55,583 bases of DNA from Nitrospirota bacterium (GCA_015492645.1 WGER01000085.1:1-55583), one strand, 5' to 3'. Shown: positions 8,763-18,356, counted from the stretch's first letter. Made by a program: numbers and translations. Notes: generated by a model not told the origin, from the letters alone.

Positions 8763-11700
8763 GTGCGTGGATTGATAAGATGGTTTGCTGATAATCATGT
8801 GGCGGCCAATCTGCTGATGTTGTTTGTCCTGGCAGCGGGTCTCTTCAGTGCACTTACTGCCAAAGTGGAGATCTTTCCCGAGACTGCTGCAGATAAGGTG
8901 ACCATACGGGTGGAGTATCCAGGGGCATCTCCCTCTGAGGTGGAGGATGGGGTGGTGAAGAAGATCGAGGAGGCGATATCCGGTGTCGATGGAATAAAGG
9001 AGATCAACTCCTATGCCTCTGAGGGGGTTACTGTGGTGGAGGCAGAGGCAACAGAGGGATGGGATGTGGACAAACTCTTTGATGACATAAGGTCAGAGGT
9101 GAACAGGATTACCACCCTTCCTGAAGATGCGGAAAGACCCGTGGTGCAGAAGTTTGTGTTCAAGGCGCCTGTTCTGAATGTTGCCGTTTATGGCGATCTG
9201 GATGTCAGGATACTGAAAGAGGTGGCAGAAAGGCTCAGAGACGGTATAGTGGAGTTGAAGGATGTCACTGAGGCGGATGTATTCGGGGTGAGTGACCCCA
9301 TAATAGCGATAGAGGTCCCTGAGTCTGAACTCAGAAAGTACAACCTGACACTCCCTTCACTGGCCGAGAAGGTGAGACAGTACAGTATTGACCTTGGCGG
9401 TGGTGAGGTTAAAACCCTTTCTGGATATATACTGTTAAGGGCCAAGGGCAAGAGATACCTCGCGAGAGAGTACGGAGATATAGTAATTGCCACAGCACCT
9501 GATGGAAGAGAGGTGAGGCTTTCGGACATAGCCCTGCTCAGAGAAGGCCTTGAAAACCCGAATGTCTCCTCGAGGTTTAACGGTGTGCCTTCTGTGGGGA
9601 TACTGGTGTACAGGGTGGGCAGGGAGAATGCCCTTACCGTGGCAGACAGTGTTCGTAACTATATTGATAGGATAAGAGATACGCTTCCTGAAGGGGTCCA
9701 TGTGGAGGTCTTCGGAGATCGATCTGAGATACTGAAGGCAAGGCTGCAACTCCTTCTTAAAAACATGGCCTATGGGATGATACTTGTGGTGTTGGTACTC
9801 GGGGTGTTTCTGAACAGACGGCTCGCCTTCTGGATCACCATCGGGATACCCGTCTCCTTCGCCTTTGGCCTTGCCCTGCTCCCCTATCATGGGGTATCCA
9901 TTAACATGGTCTCCCTCTTCGCCTTCATTATGGTCCTCGGGATAGTGGTGGACGATGCGATTGTGGTGGGTGAGAGTATCTTCAGGAGGCGACAGGCAGG
10001 GCTACCACCCCTTCAGGCTGCCGTGGAGGGGACGATGGAGGTGGCCGTGCCTGTGGTATTTGCTGTCCTCACCACTGTGGTTGCCTTCTGGCCATTACTT
10101 CTGGGTACTGGGGTTATGGGTAAGGTGATAAAAAATATACCAGTAGTGGTGATAACAGTACTCATGGGTTCCCTGCTGGAGGCACTCTTTATACTACCAG
10201 CCCATCTGCACAGGACGAGGCTACCCAGGACAGGTAGAAAGGAGAACTTTGTGGCGAACTGTATGGAGGGTTTTATCAGAGGCCCATATAGAAGGGTGCT
10301 CAGGCTCCTTCTTAGATGGAGGTATCTCTCAATAGCCACAGGGATCTCCCTTCTGGTGGTGAGTCTGAGCCTCTGGTTCGGGGGAAGGATAAAGTTTACC
10401 TTTTTCCCCTCTGTGGAGAGCGACCGGATGGTCTGTGAGGTGACGATGCCTCCTGGTACACCCTACCAGAGGACCCTCAGTGTGGTTGAGGAACTGGAGA
10501 GGGCAGCCCGTGAGGCATCAGAGGAGGTGGAGTCAAAGAGGAGGAACCCCTCTGAGCATTTAATAAGGTATATATACTCAATTGTGGGTGAACAGTTACC
10601 AATGGGACATCGGAGTACCACCGGGCCCACCCCATCTGGCTCACATGTGGGTCAGGTGGTCGTACAGTTGATAGGGGCAGAGAAGAGGAGGGATGTGAGT
10701 ACTTCAGAGGTGACCAGAGTATGGAGACAGAAGGTTGGCAGCATCCCTGATGCAGAGATGGTAAGGTTTTATAGTGAACTCTTCAGTGCAGGCAAAGCGG
10801 TCTCCTTTGACCTTACAATGGCTGATGAAGAGGCACTGCAGGCAGTGGTAGAGGAGTTGAAGGATGAGTTGAGGAGATATCCTGGAGTCTATGATGTTGA
10901 GGACTCCTATATCCCCGGTAAAGAGGAGATCAGATTCTCCCTCACCCCTGAGGCCAGGACCCTGGGGATCACCTTGGAGGAGGTGGCCAGACAGGTGAGG
11001 GCCGGTTTTTATGGGGCAGAGGCCCTGAGGCTACAGAGGGGGAGAGACGAGGTTAAGGTCTTGGTGAGATATCCCGAAGATGAGAGGCGGACCCTCAAGA
11101 GCCTCTTTGAGATGGAGTTGGAACTACAGGGAGGACTGAGGGTCCCTCTATCAGAGGTGGTGAATATAGAGAGGCAGAGGGGATATGTAACCATAACAAG
11201 AAGAGACCGCCAGAGGATCGTCACAGTTGGTGCTGAGGTGAACGAGGAGGTGACTAATGCCAATGAACTGAGGGAGGAATTAATGAGGGATGTGTTGCCG
11301 CGCCTCAAGTCCCGTTATCCAGAGCTGAAATACAGCATTGCAGGTGAGGGCAGGGAGCAGATGGAATCGATGAGGGATGTGGTTAGGGGGATGGGACTGG
11401 CCATCCTACTGATATACACCCTGCTGGCAATTCCCCTCAGGTCCTTCAGCCAGCCCCTGGTCATCATGGCCGCCATACCCTTTGGTGTGATAGGTGCGAT
11501 ATATGGCCACCTGCTGATGGGGATGAACCTCAGCATAATGAGTCTATTTGGAGTTGTGGGGCTCTCCGGGGTTGTTGTAAATGACTCCCTGATACTTTTT
11601 GTTGCGATAAACAGGCTCAGGCGGCAGGGGCTGGACACACTTTCTGCAATACTCAAGGGAACGGCCGAGAGGTTCCGCCCGGTGATCCTGACTACATTAA

Positions 11701-11933
11701 CCACCTTTGCAGGCCTGATACCCATAATCACAGAAAGGAGCGTTCAGGCAAGATTCCTTATCCCTATGGCCCTCAGTCTCGCCTTCGGGGTCCTGTTCGC
11801 AACGGTGATAACCCTGATACTGGTCCCCTGTGGCTATCAGATAATGGAGGATATAAGGGGTATCCTGGGATCAGGAAGGGGTAGCCACAACAAAGATATA
11901 GAGGAGATAAAAGAGGAGGCCCAGGAGGAGTAG
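8763..11933 (+). CDS. RND-family efflux permease (HAE1/AcrB type)
   Basis: A 1056-aa proton-driven inner-membrane pump of the AcrB/MdtC (HAE1) type. The N-terminal helix begins RWFADNHVAANLLM; the two large periplasmic halves each carry porter sequences (VRVEYPGASPSEVEDGV-type in the first); the central six-helix bundle holds GIVVDDAIVVGESIFR, with the paired Asp residues of the proton relay; the second bundle has GVVVNDSLILF. Length is near the family norm of ~1030-1050. Start is GTG 8763, after AAGGGA. Its 3' end overlaps the convergent exchanger gene by 63 bases. Probable cargo is drugs, bile-type amphiphiles or toxic compounds, but this is not determined by sequence. Confidence 0.93.
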   Translation: MRGLIRWFADNHVAANLLMLFVLAAGLFSALTAKVEIFPETAADKVTIRVEYPGASPSEVEDGVVKKIEEAISGVDGIKEINSYASEGVTVVEAEATEGWDVDKLFDDIRSEVNRITTLPEDAERPVVQKFVFKAPVLNVAVYGDLDVRILKEVAERLRDGIVELKDVTEADVFGVSDPIIAIEVPESELRKYNLTLPSLAEKVRQYSIDLGGGEVKTLSGYILLRAKGKRYLAREYGDIVIATAPDGREVRLSDIALLREGLENPNVSSRFNGVPSVGILVYRVGRENALTVADSVRNYIDRIRDTLPEGVHVEVFGDRSEILKARLQLLLKNMAYGMILVVLVLGVFLNRRLAFWITIGIPVSFAFGLALLPYHGVSINMVSLFAFIMVLGIVVDDAIVVGESIFRRRQAGLPPLQAAVEGTMEVAVPVVFAVLTTVVAFWPLLLGTGVMGKVIKNIPVVVITVLMGSLLEALFILPAHLHRTRLPRTGRKENFVANCMEGFIRGPYRRVLRLLLRWRYLSIATGISLLVVSLSLWFGGRIKFTFFPSVESDRMVCEVTMPPGTPYQRTLSVVEELERAAREASEEVESKRRNPSEHLIRYIYSIVGEQLPMGHRSTTGPTPSGSHVGQVVVQLIGAEKRRDVSTSEVTRVWRQKVGSIPDAEMVRFYSELFSAGKAVSFDLTMADEEALQAVVEELKDELRRYPGVYDVEDSYIPGKEEIRFSLTPEARTLGITLEEVARQVRAGFYGAEALRLQRGRDEVKVLVRYPEDERRTLKSLFEMELELQGGLRVPLSEVVNIERQRGYVTITRRDRQRIVTVGAEVNEEVTNANELREELMRDVLPRLKSRYPELKYSIAGEGREQMESMRDVVRGMGLAILLIYTLLAIPLRSFSQPLVIMAAIPFGVIGAIYGHLLMGMNLSIMSLFGVVGLSGVVVNDSLILFVAINRLRRQGLDTLSAILKGTAERFRPVILTTLTTFAGLIPIITERSVQARFLIPMALSLAFGVLFATVITLILVPCGYQIMEDIRGILGSGRGSHNKDIEEIKEEAQEE

Positions 11934-12980
11934 CCAGGCCGGCAGGGTCTTTTTCATCGAGATGTAAGAAAGCAGAATGGTGGACATGAGTATACAGGAC
12001 AGGATGTTGAATATTTCATGACTGGATATCCTCCATCCTGTAAAGAGTAATCCCACAGCAGCAGGTACTGTTGACTGAAAGACCATTGCCCCTGTGATAT
12101 TGGACAGCCCTATGGTGTCCCTGCCCTTCAGGGTCCAGGTGATGGAGTTGAACTTCTCCGGCAACTCTGTTGCCACCGGGGTGATTATCAGGGAGAGAAA
12201 AAGTGGGGAGACCCCGGTCTTCAGGGAGAGTGCCCCTAAGTACTGTACAAAGAGGTGGGCGCCTGAGAAGATGAGAACCAGTCCGGCCAGTGTCTGAAGG
12301 GCTATCCATCTTATCCTCAAAGGGCAACCAAGAATGCTGCTCAGATAGAATGTCTCGGTGTATTTCTCACCTTCCTGCTGCTCATGCCTGAGGGCGGTCA
12401 CAAAGAAGACCCCGTAAAGTAAGATAAGCCCCAGAGCGAGGGCCTGTCTGAGGAGTGAGAACCTTACGAGAGATGCCACCAGGAGCCCTGCTATGGCAGG
12501 CAGGAAGAAGGAGAGTTCAAACCTTACAGCCCTGAGGTTTACATTTAGGGATGCCCTCTCTCGTCTATCCAGTGCCCTGTCCACAAGCACAGCAATTCCG
12601 AGGAGAAACAGTGCAAGGGTGCTGAGCATAAAGGGTGCACCCAGTATGGCACCTATGGCGATCTCCTCCCGGTTTATGGGCCTGCCAAAGAGCAGTGCCA
12701 CAACAGGCACAGATGTCTCAGGTAAGGCGGTACCAACAGCCGCGAAAAGGCTTCCCACAGTGGCATGTGAGAGGTTGAGACGCCTTCCAAGGCACTCCAC
12801 CGCATTCGCAAAGACCTCACAGCCTGCCAGGATGCTGATAAGACCGATGAAGAGACAGCCTATTATGGTACCATACCCTGATTCAGGGGTTGCCTCAGAC
12901 AGGATTGAGATAGTGAGGTTGGCAGTTATCAGGGTGACTCCGGTCAGGAGTATGATCTTACTCATAGACATCTTTCGCAT
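11871..12980 (-). CDS. Sodium/calcium exchanger (CaCA) superfamily membrane protein
   Basis: A 369-aa inner-membrane protein with about ten hydrophobic segments and two inverted alpha-repeats, each with a G/A-T-x-L-P-E signature (GTALPETSVPVV in the first half, ATELPEKFNSITW in the second). These acidic residues bind cation in CaCA exchangers, which couple Ca2+ (or another cation) export to Na+ or H+ entry. Three ATG codons (12980, 12971, 12965) are possible starts. An extended -10 element ends only 11 bases before the first ATG, so the mRNA would be almost leaderless. The gene diverges from the YwiC-like gene and converges on the RND permease. The ion is not determined. Confidence 0.85.
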   Translation of the reverse strand: MRKMSMSKIILLTGVTLITANLTISILSEATPESGYGTIIGCLFIGLISILAGCEVFANAVECLGRRLNLSHATVGSLFAAVGTALPETSVPVVALLFGRPINREEIAIGAILGAPFMLSTLALFLLGIAVLVDRALDRRERASLNVNLRAVRFELSFFLPAIAGLLVASLVRFSLLRQALALGLILLYGVFFVTALRHEQQEGEKYTETFYLSSILGCPLRIRWIALQTLAGLVLIFSGAHLFVQYLGALSLKTGVSPLFLSLIITPVATELPEKFNSITWTLKGRDTIGLSNITGAMVFQSTVPAAVGLLFTGWRISSHEIFNILSCILMSTILLSYISMKKTLPAWLLLLGLLFYLLYIFVVATPS

Positions 12981-12990
12981 AGAGAGATTT

Positions 12991-12999
12991 ATTATAACA
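12991..12999 (-). promoter_or_regulatory. Extended -10 promoter of the exchanger gene
   Basis: Minus strand reads TGTTATAAT, identical to the motif before glgP. The predicted start of transcription (~12984) is only ~4 bases from ATG 12980. Confidence 0.5.
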
Positions 13000-13002
13000 G
13001 CA

Positions 13003-13692
13003 ATGAAGGGTTATCTGCTTAAGGAGTACGGTTCCTGGACAGTTACAGGGGTTGCCTTTCTCGTTGGGGTGGTCTACTGGACAACCCCTGATTACAGATC
13101 TCTCCTGAGCCTCCTCCTTGCCACCTTCCTATTTATAAATTCAAAACAGGCGATGGTCCTGTGGATTAAGAGAGGACAGAGGAGAGGTCTTCTGGGGTTC
13201 CTGACACAGATTGCCCTTTCAGGGCTTATGATACTGCTTGCAGGCCCACCATTAGCACCACTGTTCTATGGGGTATCAATCTCGGCACTGTATCTCTTTC
13301 TATTTCATCGACTGGGAGAACACCATATACTTACCGAAACTGTCGGCTTTGGTGTGCTCACACTTCCTGCCCTTGTGATCTCTGCCATGAATGGGCACCT
13401 TTACTGGAGACTGTACCTTGTCGCCTGGCTCTTCTTTGTGGCAGGGGTCCTGAGGGTGAGGGTTCAGTTGACAAAGACGACTCTCTACAGGGTACTTATG
13501 GTACTTTACCCAATCCTCTTAGCAGTGGCATTTCCACTCCTCGGATATACACCCCTGACAGTTTTACCATTAATTGAGAATGTCGCCTACAGTCTGCTCC
13601 TCTATCCCATGAAACTCCGTTGTACAGGATGGACCGAGTTGACCAAGGCAGTTCTGCTTCTCCTTGTCATCATGACCTTCCAAAATAGATAA
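13003..13692 (+). CDS. YwiC-like integral membrane protein
   Basis: A 229-aa polytopic inner-membrane protein with about seven hydrophobic segments. The N-terminus KGYLLKEYGSW resembles the conserved KxxGAW start of YwiC-like proteins, a family of unknown function. ATG 13003 is chosen because the upstream in-frame stretch lies entirely opposite the exchanger gene. No good ribosome binding site precedes it, and its start region is the promoter region of the divergent exchanger. A charged loop (KRGQRRG) follows the second segment. No catalytic motif is visible, so no function is proposed. Confidence 0.7.
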   Translation: MKGYLLKEYGSWTVTGVAFLVGVVYWTTPDYRSLLSLLLATFLFINSKQAMVLWIKRGQRRGLLGFLTQIALSGLMILLAGPPLAPLFYGVSISALYLFLFHRLGEHHILTETVGFGVLTLPALVISAMNGHLYWRLYLVAWLFFVAGVLRVRVQLTKTTLYRVLMVLYPILLAVAFPLLGYTPLTVLPLIENVAYSLLLYPMKLRCTGWTELTKAVLLLLVIMTFQNR

Positions 13693-13800
13693 GATTTTCT
13701 TATATAACAATTTTAATTTTTTTCTTGAAATCTAAAAGATACATTAAGTAGTATATTGTGTCTTGAGGGAGAGGTATAAAAAATCCAGAGGGAGGTTCGG
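13693..13800. promoter_or_regulatory. AT-rich region upstream of adk-sat-apr
   Basis: A 108-base AT-rich gap that probably carries the promoter of the sulfate-activation operon. Candidate elements are TATATT at 13752-13757 and TATAAA at 13775-13780; neither has an extended TG or a good -35. GAGGGAGG near 13789 is the ribosome binding site of adk. Confidence 0.35.
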
Positions 13801-14451
13801 ATGAGAATAGTCCTTTTAGGTGCACCGGGTGCAGGGAAGGGTACACAGGCCAAGAAGATAGTGGAAAAATACGGTATCCCTCAGATATCCACCGGAGATA
13901 TACTCAGACAGGCAGTAGCAGATGGTACCCCTCTCGGGCTTGAGGCGAAGAAGTACATGGACAAGGGTGAACTGGTTCCTGATGAGGTGGTTATAGGACT
14001 TGTAAAGGAGAGGCTCGGGCAGGACGACTGTAAGAAGGGCTTTATCCTGGATGGTTTTCCGAGAAATACCTCTCAGGCAGAGGTGCTCGACAGGGTCCTT
14101 GGGGAGATGAACATGCCACTGCAACTCGCCCTGAGTGTGGATGTGGACTTTGATGTCCTGATGAAGAGGCTTACAGGCCGGAGGACATGCCGTCAGTGTG
14201 GACAGATGTACAATATATATTACAACCCACCAAAGAAGGAGGGGGTCTGTGACAAGTGTGGTGGTGAACTCTACCAGAGGGACGACGATAAAGAGGAGAC
14301 TATCCGGAAGAGGTTGGAGGTCTATCAGGCCCAGACTGCCCCTCTTATTGAGTATTATGACAGGAAGGGCATCCTCAAAAGGGTGAATGGTGTGGGCAAC
14401 ATAGATGAGATCTTTGCCAATATATGTGCGATACTTGATACGCTTAAGTAG
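13801..14451 (+). CDS. adk: Adenylate kinase, zinc-lid type
   Basis: A 216-aa adenylate kinase (AMP + ATP to 2 ADP). The P-loop is [11 protein letters not shown] (residues 7-17), the AMP-binding part contains STGDILR and DGFPRN, and the lid carries four cysteines (CRQCG...CDKCG) that should bind zinc, as in Gram-positive and thermophilic enzymes. The gene lies 8 bases upstream of sat, so the two are probably co-transcribed. The context is meaningful: APS reduction releases AMP, and adenylate kinase is needed to return it to the ATP/ADP pool. Start ATG 13801 has AGGGAGG upstream. Confidence 0.97.
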   Translation: MRIVLLGAPGAGKGTQAKKIVEKYGIPQISTGDILRQAVADGTPLGLEAKKYMDKGELVPDEVVIGLVKERLGQDDCKKGFILDGFPRNTSQAEVLDRVLGEMNMPLQLALSVDVDFDVLMKRLTGRRTCRQCGQMYNIYYNPPKKEGVCDKCGGELYQRDDDKEETIRKRLEVYQAQTAPLIEYYDRKGILKRVNGVGNIDEIFANICAILDTLK

Positions 14452-14459
14452 GAGAAAGG

Positions 14460-15752
14460 ATGCCACTCGTAAACCCCCATGGTAAGGAGAAGACCCTGAA
14501 GGTCCTGCTCCTGCAGGGTGAGGAACTCGTGGAGGAGAGAAAGAGGGCGAAGACTCTCACCGAGGTAAGGATGACCTCACGGGAGACAGGAGACCTTATC
14601 ATGATGGGTATTGGGGGGTTTACTCCCCTTGAGGGTTTTATGGGATACGATGACTGGAGGGGTGTTTGTGAAGATATGACCATGACTGACGGAACCTTCT
14701 GGCCCATCCCGATAACGCTTTCCACCACAAAAGGTCAGGCAGACAGCATAAAAGTGGGTGAGGATGTGGCCCTGGTGGATGAGGAGTCAGGTGAGGTGAT
14801 GGGTATCATGACGGTGATGGACAAATACAGACCCGATAAGGAGTTTGAGTGCAGGCATGTCTTCAGGACCACTGACCTGGAACACCCGGGTGTGGCCCAG
14901 GTGATGTCACAGGGTGAGGTGAACCTGGGGGGGCCAGTAAAGGTGTTGAGTGAGGGTAAGTTTCCGACACAATACAGGGGTATTTATATGAGGCCAGCAG
15001 AGACGAGAAAGGCCTTTGAGGAGAAGGGATGGTCTACTGTGGCGGCCTTCCAGACCCGTAACCCGATGCACAGGAGCCACGAGTACATGACCAAGGTGGC
15101 GATAGAGGTCTGTGATGGTGTCTTCATCCATATGCTTCTGGGGAAGTTGAGGCCAGGAGATATTCCTGCCGAGGTGAGGATGAGAGCGATTACGGCCCTT
15201 ATTGAGAACTATTATGTGAAGGACACGATAATGGTGGGGGGGTACCCCCTTGACATGAGATATGCCGGTCCAAGAGAGGCATTACTGCATGCGGTGTTCA
15301 GGCAGAATTACGGATGCAGTCACCTGATAGTTGGGCGTGACCATGCGGGTGTGGGGGATTATTATGGACCCTTTGATGCCCAGAGGATATTCGATGAGAT
15401 ACCACCGGATGCCTTGGAGATAAGGCCCCTGAAGATAGACTGGACCTTCTACTGTTACAAATGTGATGGGATGGCCTCAATGAGGACCTGTCCCCATGGC
15501 AGGGGAGACAGGCTCATCCTGAGTAATACAAAACTGAGGAAGTTGCTCTCCGAAGGGCAGGAGATACCGGAGAAATTCAGCCGTCCTGAGGTGATAGAGA
15601 TCCTCAGGGAGTACTATGAGGGTCAGAGAGGCGTATCCGGAACAGGTTCCAAGGAATTCAAAGGCCCTATAAGGCTACACAGGGGAGCCAGAGGGTCTAC
15701 ACCAGAAGATGAGGGTTTCTCTGGCACCAGCAGACATGCAGAGGGTGCCTGA
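14460..15752 (+). CDS. sat: Sulfate adenylyltransferase (ATP sulfurylase), first copy
   Basis: A 430-aa ATP sulfurylase that converts sulfate and ATP to APS and PPi in the cytoplasm. Seen motifs: [11 protein letters not shown] (the nucleotide/sulfate-binding QTRNPxHxxHE), [13 protein letters not shown], and a Cys/His cluster [15 protein letters not shown] that probably binds zinc, as in other dissimilatory enzymes. No APS-kinase domain is fused. After the fold ends near residue 385 there is an unusual ~45-residue Gly/Ser/Arg-rich tail, likely disordered. Start ATG 14460 follows AGGAGAAAGG. It lies between adk and aprB in the same orientation and is the more Desulfovibrio-like of two sat genes in this window. 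Confidence 0.96.
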   Translation: MPLVNPHGKEKTLKVLLLQGEELVEERKRAKTLTEVRMTSRETGDLIMMGIGGFTPLEGFMGYDDWRGVCEDMTMTDGTFWPIPITLSTTKGQADSIKVGEDVALVDEESGEVMGIMTVMDKYRPDKEFECRHVFRTTDLEHPGVAQVMSQGEVNLGGPVKVLSEGKFPTQYRGIYMRPAETRKAFEEKGWSTVAAFQTRNPMHRSHEYMTKVAIEVCDGVFIHMLLGKLRPGDIPAEVRMRAITALIENYYVKDTIMVGGYPLDMRYAGPREALLHAVFRQNYGCSHLIVGRDHAGVGDYYGPFDAQRIFDEIPPDALEIRPLKIDWTFYCYKCDGMASMRTCPHGRGDRLILSNTKLRKLLSEGQEIPEKFSRPEVIEILREYYEGQRGVSGTGSKEFKGPIRLHRGARGSTPEDEGFSGTSRHAEGA

Positions 15753-15781
15753 GGCATTAAAGAGTATTAAAGAAAGGAGGT

Positions 15782-15840
15782 GAGAGGGGCAGGAAAGAGC
15801 CTCTCGGTTATGTCTCAGGAAATTGAGATTTTCTGAGACA
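15782..15840 (+). other. Two hairpins in the sat-aprB spacer
   Basis: The first hairpin is small (GAGAGG 15782-15787 with CCTCTC 15800-15805). The second is strong: TGTCTCAGGAAAT (15811-15823) pairs with ATTTTCTGAGACA (15828-15840) around a four-base loop. No T-run follows either, so they are not classic terminators. They could stabilise or process the mRNA ahead of the highly expressed apr genes. Confidence 0.6.
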
Positions 15841-15891
15841 GGTTGATTAGTTCCTCTTGAGTCTCAAAACTAAAGTAAAGGAGGTATGAGT

Positions 15892-16326
15892 ATGCCAAGC
15901 TATGTGATCAATGAGAAGTGCGACGGTTGCAAGGGGCAGGAGAGGACCGCCTGCATGTACATCTGTCCCAACGACCTGATGAAACTTGACCGGGACAGGA
16001 TGAAGGCTTACAACCAGGAGCCTGAACAGTGCTGGGAGTGTTACAACTGTGTAAAGATCTGTCCACAGCAGGCTATTGAGGTGAGGGGTTACCAGGACTT
16101 CTGTCCAATGGGTGCCAATGTCATCCCCCTGAGGGGTACGGACTCCATCATGTGGACGATCAAGTTCAGGGATGGCTCCCTCAAGAGGTTCAAGTTCCCC
16201 ATCAGGACCACCCCTGAGGGCTCAATTGACCCCTATGCAGGGAAGCCAGAGCCGGACTACAACAGGATAAAGGAGCCCGGGTTCTTTACCCATCAGGGTG
16301 AAGGAGTAACAATGCCCACTCCATAG
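15892..16326 (+). CDS. aprB: Adenylylsulfate reductase, beta (iron-sulfur) subunit
   Basis: A 144-aa ferredoxin-like subunit with two [4Fe-4S] clusters that passes electrons to the FAD of AprA. Cluster cysteines are visible in CDGCKGQERTACMYICP and CWECYNCVKICP, with a further DFCP. The C-terminal tail (~residues 90-144) lacks cysteine and would wrap around AprA, as in known structures. ATG 15892 is preferred over 15886 because AAAGGAGG ends at 15884, giving seven-base spacing, and the protein then begins MPSYVI, typical of AprB. aprA follows 39 bases downstream with its own strong ribosome binding site. Confidence 0.97.
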   Translation: MPSYVINEKCDGCKGQERTACMYICPNDLMKLDRDRMKAYNQEPEQCWECYNCVKICPQQAIEVRGYQDFCPMGANVIPLRGTDSIMWTIKFRDGSLKRFKFPIRTTPEGSIDPYAGKPEPDYNRIKEPGFFTHQGEGVTMPTP

Positions 16327-16365
16327 AGAGGTATTTAAAAAATAATAATTTAAAAGGAGGAAGTC

Positions 16366-18348
16366 ATGGAAAAAGAAACTTGCACCTTTTCTTACTGTGC
16401 AGAGCCCGAGATAATCGAGGTGGAGACTGATATTCTTCTAATTGGTGGTGGTATGGCCGCCTGCGGGGCAGCCTTTGAGGCATGCCGCTGGGCCACACCA
16501 AAGGGTATCAAGGTGACAATGGTGGACAAGGCCGCCACTGATCGTTCTGGCGCTGTTGCGATGGGCCTTAGTGCTATCAATACCTACCTTGGCGAGAACA
16601 CCCCTGATGATTATGTGAGGTATGTGAGGGGCGACCTGATGGGGATCATCAGGGAGGACCTCGTCTATGACCTTGGCCGCCATGTGGACGACTCAGTACA
16701 CCTGTTTGAGGAGTGGGGACTGCCGATCTGGAAGACCCTCGAGGACGGCAAGAAGGTCGACGGCGCTGAGGGCAAAAGGGTTGCCAAACCCCTGAAGGAG
16801 GGTGGCAAGCCCGTCCGTTCAGGCCGCTGGCAGATAATGATAAACGGTGAGTCCTACAAGGTGATCGTGGCAGAGGCAGCAAAGAAGGCACTCGAGTACA
16901 ACCGTCAGGCCACAGGGGTGGAGCAGAACCACTTCGAGAGGGTCTTCATCGTGAAACTGATCCCTGACAAGAACAACCCCAACAGGGTAGCCGGAGCAGT
17001 TGGCTTCAGCGTCCGTGAGCATAAGGCATATCTCTTCAAGGCAAAGTGCATGCTTGTGGCAGGTGGCGGCTGTGTGAATGTCTTCAGGCCTAGGTCAGTC
17101 GGTGAGGGTATGGGCAGGACATGGTTTGCTGTCTGGAATGCCGGGTCCACCTATGCGATGCCTGCCCAGTTGGGTGCCAAGATGGTCCAGATGGAGAACA
17201 GGTTTGTGCCTGCCAGGTTTAAGGATGGTTACGGTCCTGTGGGGGCCTGGTTCCTGTTCTTCAAGGCAAAGGCCACCAACGCCCTCGGTGAGGATTACTG
17301 TGCCAAGTGGCATGAGCAGTTGAAGAAGGAATATGGTAAGTATGCTGAGATACTCGGTACCGCCCTCAGAAACGACGCAATGATGAGGGATATGAAGGCA
17401 GGTCTTGGTCCGATCTGGATGAGGACGGACCTGGCCTTTGAAGAGGCGAAGAAGCACATGGATGCGAAGGAACTGAAACACCTTGAGGCAGAGGCATGGG
17501 AGGACTTCCTTGACATGACCATCGCACAGGCCGGACTCTGGGCAGCAAACAACATCCGTCCAGAGGAGAAGCCCTCTGAGTTGATGCCCTCTGAGCCATA
17601 CCTGCTCGGCTCTCACGCAGGCTGTGCAGGGCTGTGGTGCAGTGGTCCTGAGGACATCTGTAAGAAGCACGGCCTGGATGAGTACTTCTGGGGTTACAAC
17701 AGGATGACCACAGTGGACGGCCTGTTCACTGCTGGTGACGGCTGTGGTGCCTCAGGGCACAAGTTCTCCTCAGGCTCCCATGCAGAGGGCCGTATCGCCG
17801 GTAAGGAGATGGTCCGTTATGTCCTTGAGCACATGGACTACAAGCCCGAGATAGAGAAACCAGCAAAGGAGTATGTGGCAGAGATATTCCTCCCCTTCGA
17901 GATCTACGAAAAGTACAAGAACTACACCACTGACCCTAATGTGAACCCACACTATATCAGGCCGAGACTCCTGCAGATGAGGTTGATGAAGATCATGGAC
18001 GAGTATGTGGGTGGTGCTGGTTACTGGTACATGACATCAAAGACGATGCTTGAGGAGGGCCTGAGACAACTGGAACTCCTGAAGGAGGACTCAGTCAGGA
18101 TGGCTGCTGCTGACCATCACGAACTTATGAGGTGCTGGGAGAACTACCACAGGATCATCACTGGTGAGGCCCATGCAAGGAGCATACTGTTCAGGGAGGA
18201 GACCAGGTATCCTGGTTACTACTACAGGGGTGACTTCCCGCAGATTGATGACGAGAACTGGAAGTGCTTCACTGTCTGCAGGATCAACCCGGAGACAGGA
18301 CAGTGGGAGTTCGAGAAGGTGCCTTACAAACAGATCATTCCTGACTAA
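16366..18348 (+). CDS. aprA: Adenylylsulfate reductase, alpha (FAD) subunit
   Basis: A 660-aa flavoprotein of the fumarate-reductase/succinate-dehydrogenase fold that reduces APS to sulfite and AMP. The N-terminal FAD-binding segment reads DILLIGGGMAACGAAFEA, followed by KAATDRSGAVAMGLSAIN. The capping domain and the C-terminal FAD part (TTVDGLFTAGDGCGASGHKF) are complete, and length matches the family (~650-670). The ribosome binding site AAAAGGAGG lies before ATG 16366. It forms the AprAB heterodimer with the upstream product and receives electrons from the QmoABC complex encoded next. A strong terminator follows, so the adk-sat-aprBA unit probably ends here. Confidence 0.98.
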   Translation: MEKETCTFSYCAEPEIIEVETDILLIGGGMAACGAAFEACRWATPKGIKVTMVDKAATDRSGAVAMGLSAINTYLGENTPDDYVRYVRGDLMGIIREDLVYDLGRHVDDSVHLFEEWGLPIWKTLEDGKKVDGAEGKRVAKPLKEGGKPVRSGRWQIMINGESYKVIVAEAAKKALEYNRQATGVEQNHFERVFIVKLIPDKNNPNRVAGAVGFSVREHKAYLFKAKCMLVAGGGCVNVFRPRSVGEGMGRTWFAVWNAGSTYAMPAQLGAKMVQMENRFVPARFKDGYGPVGAWFLFFKAKATNALGEDYCAKWHEQLKKEYGKYAEILGTALRNDAMMRDMKAGLGPIWMRTDLAFEEAKKHMDAKELKHLEAEAWEDFLDMTIAQAGLWAANNIRPEEKPSELMPSEPYLLGSHAGCAGLWCSGPEDICKKHGLDEYFWGYNRMTTVDGLFTAGDGCGASGHKFSSGSHAEGRIAGKEMVRYVLEHMDYKPEIEKPAKEYVAEIFLPFEIYEKYKNYTTDPNVNPHYIRPRLLQMRLMKIMDEYVGGAGYWYMTSKTMLEEGLRQLELLKEDSVRMAAADHHELMRCWENYHRIITGEAHARSILFREETRYPGYYYRGDFPQIDDENWKCFTVCRINPETGQWEFEKVPYKQIIPD

Positions 18349-18356
18349 GAACCGGA

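Noticed and set aside
12493-13002. Upstream extension of the YwiC-like frame
   Set aside because: This part is antisense to the exchanger gene and gives a low-complexity Ser/Arg/Pro-rich product; the conserved start is at 13003.
13816-14466. 216-codon frame opposite adk
   Set aside because: It is fully antisense to a conserved adenylate kinase gene, and its product has no recognisable features.
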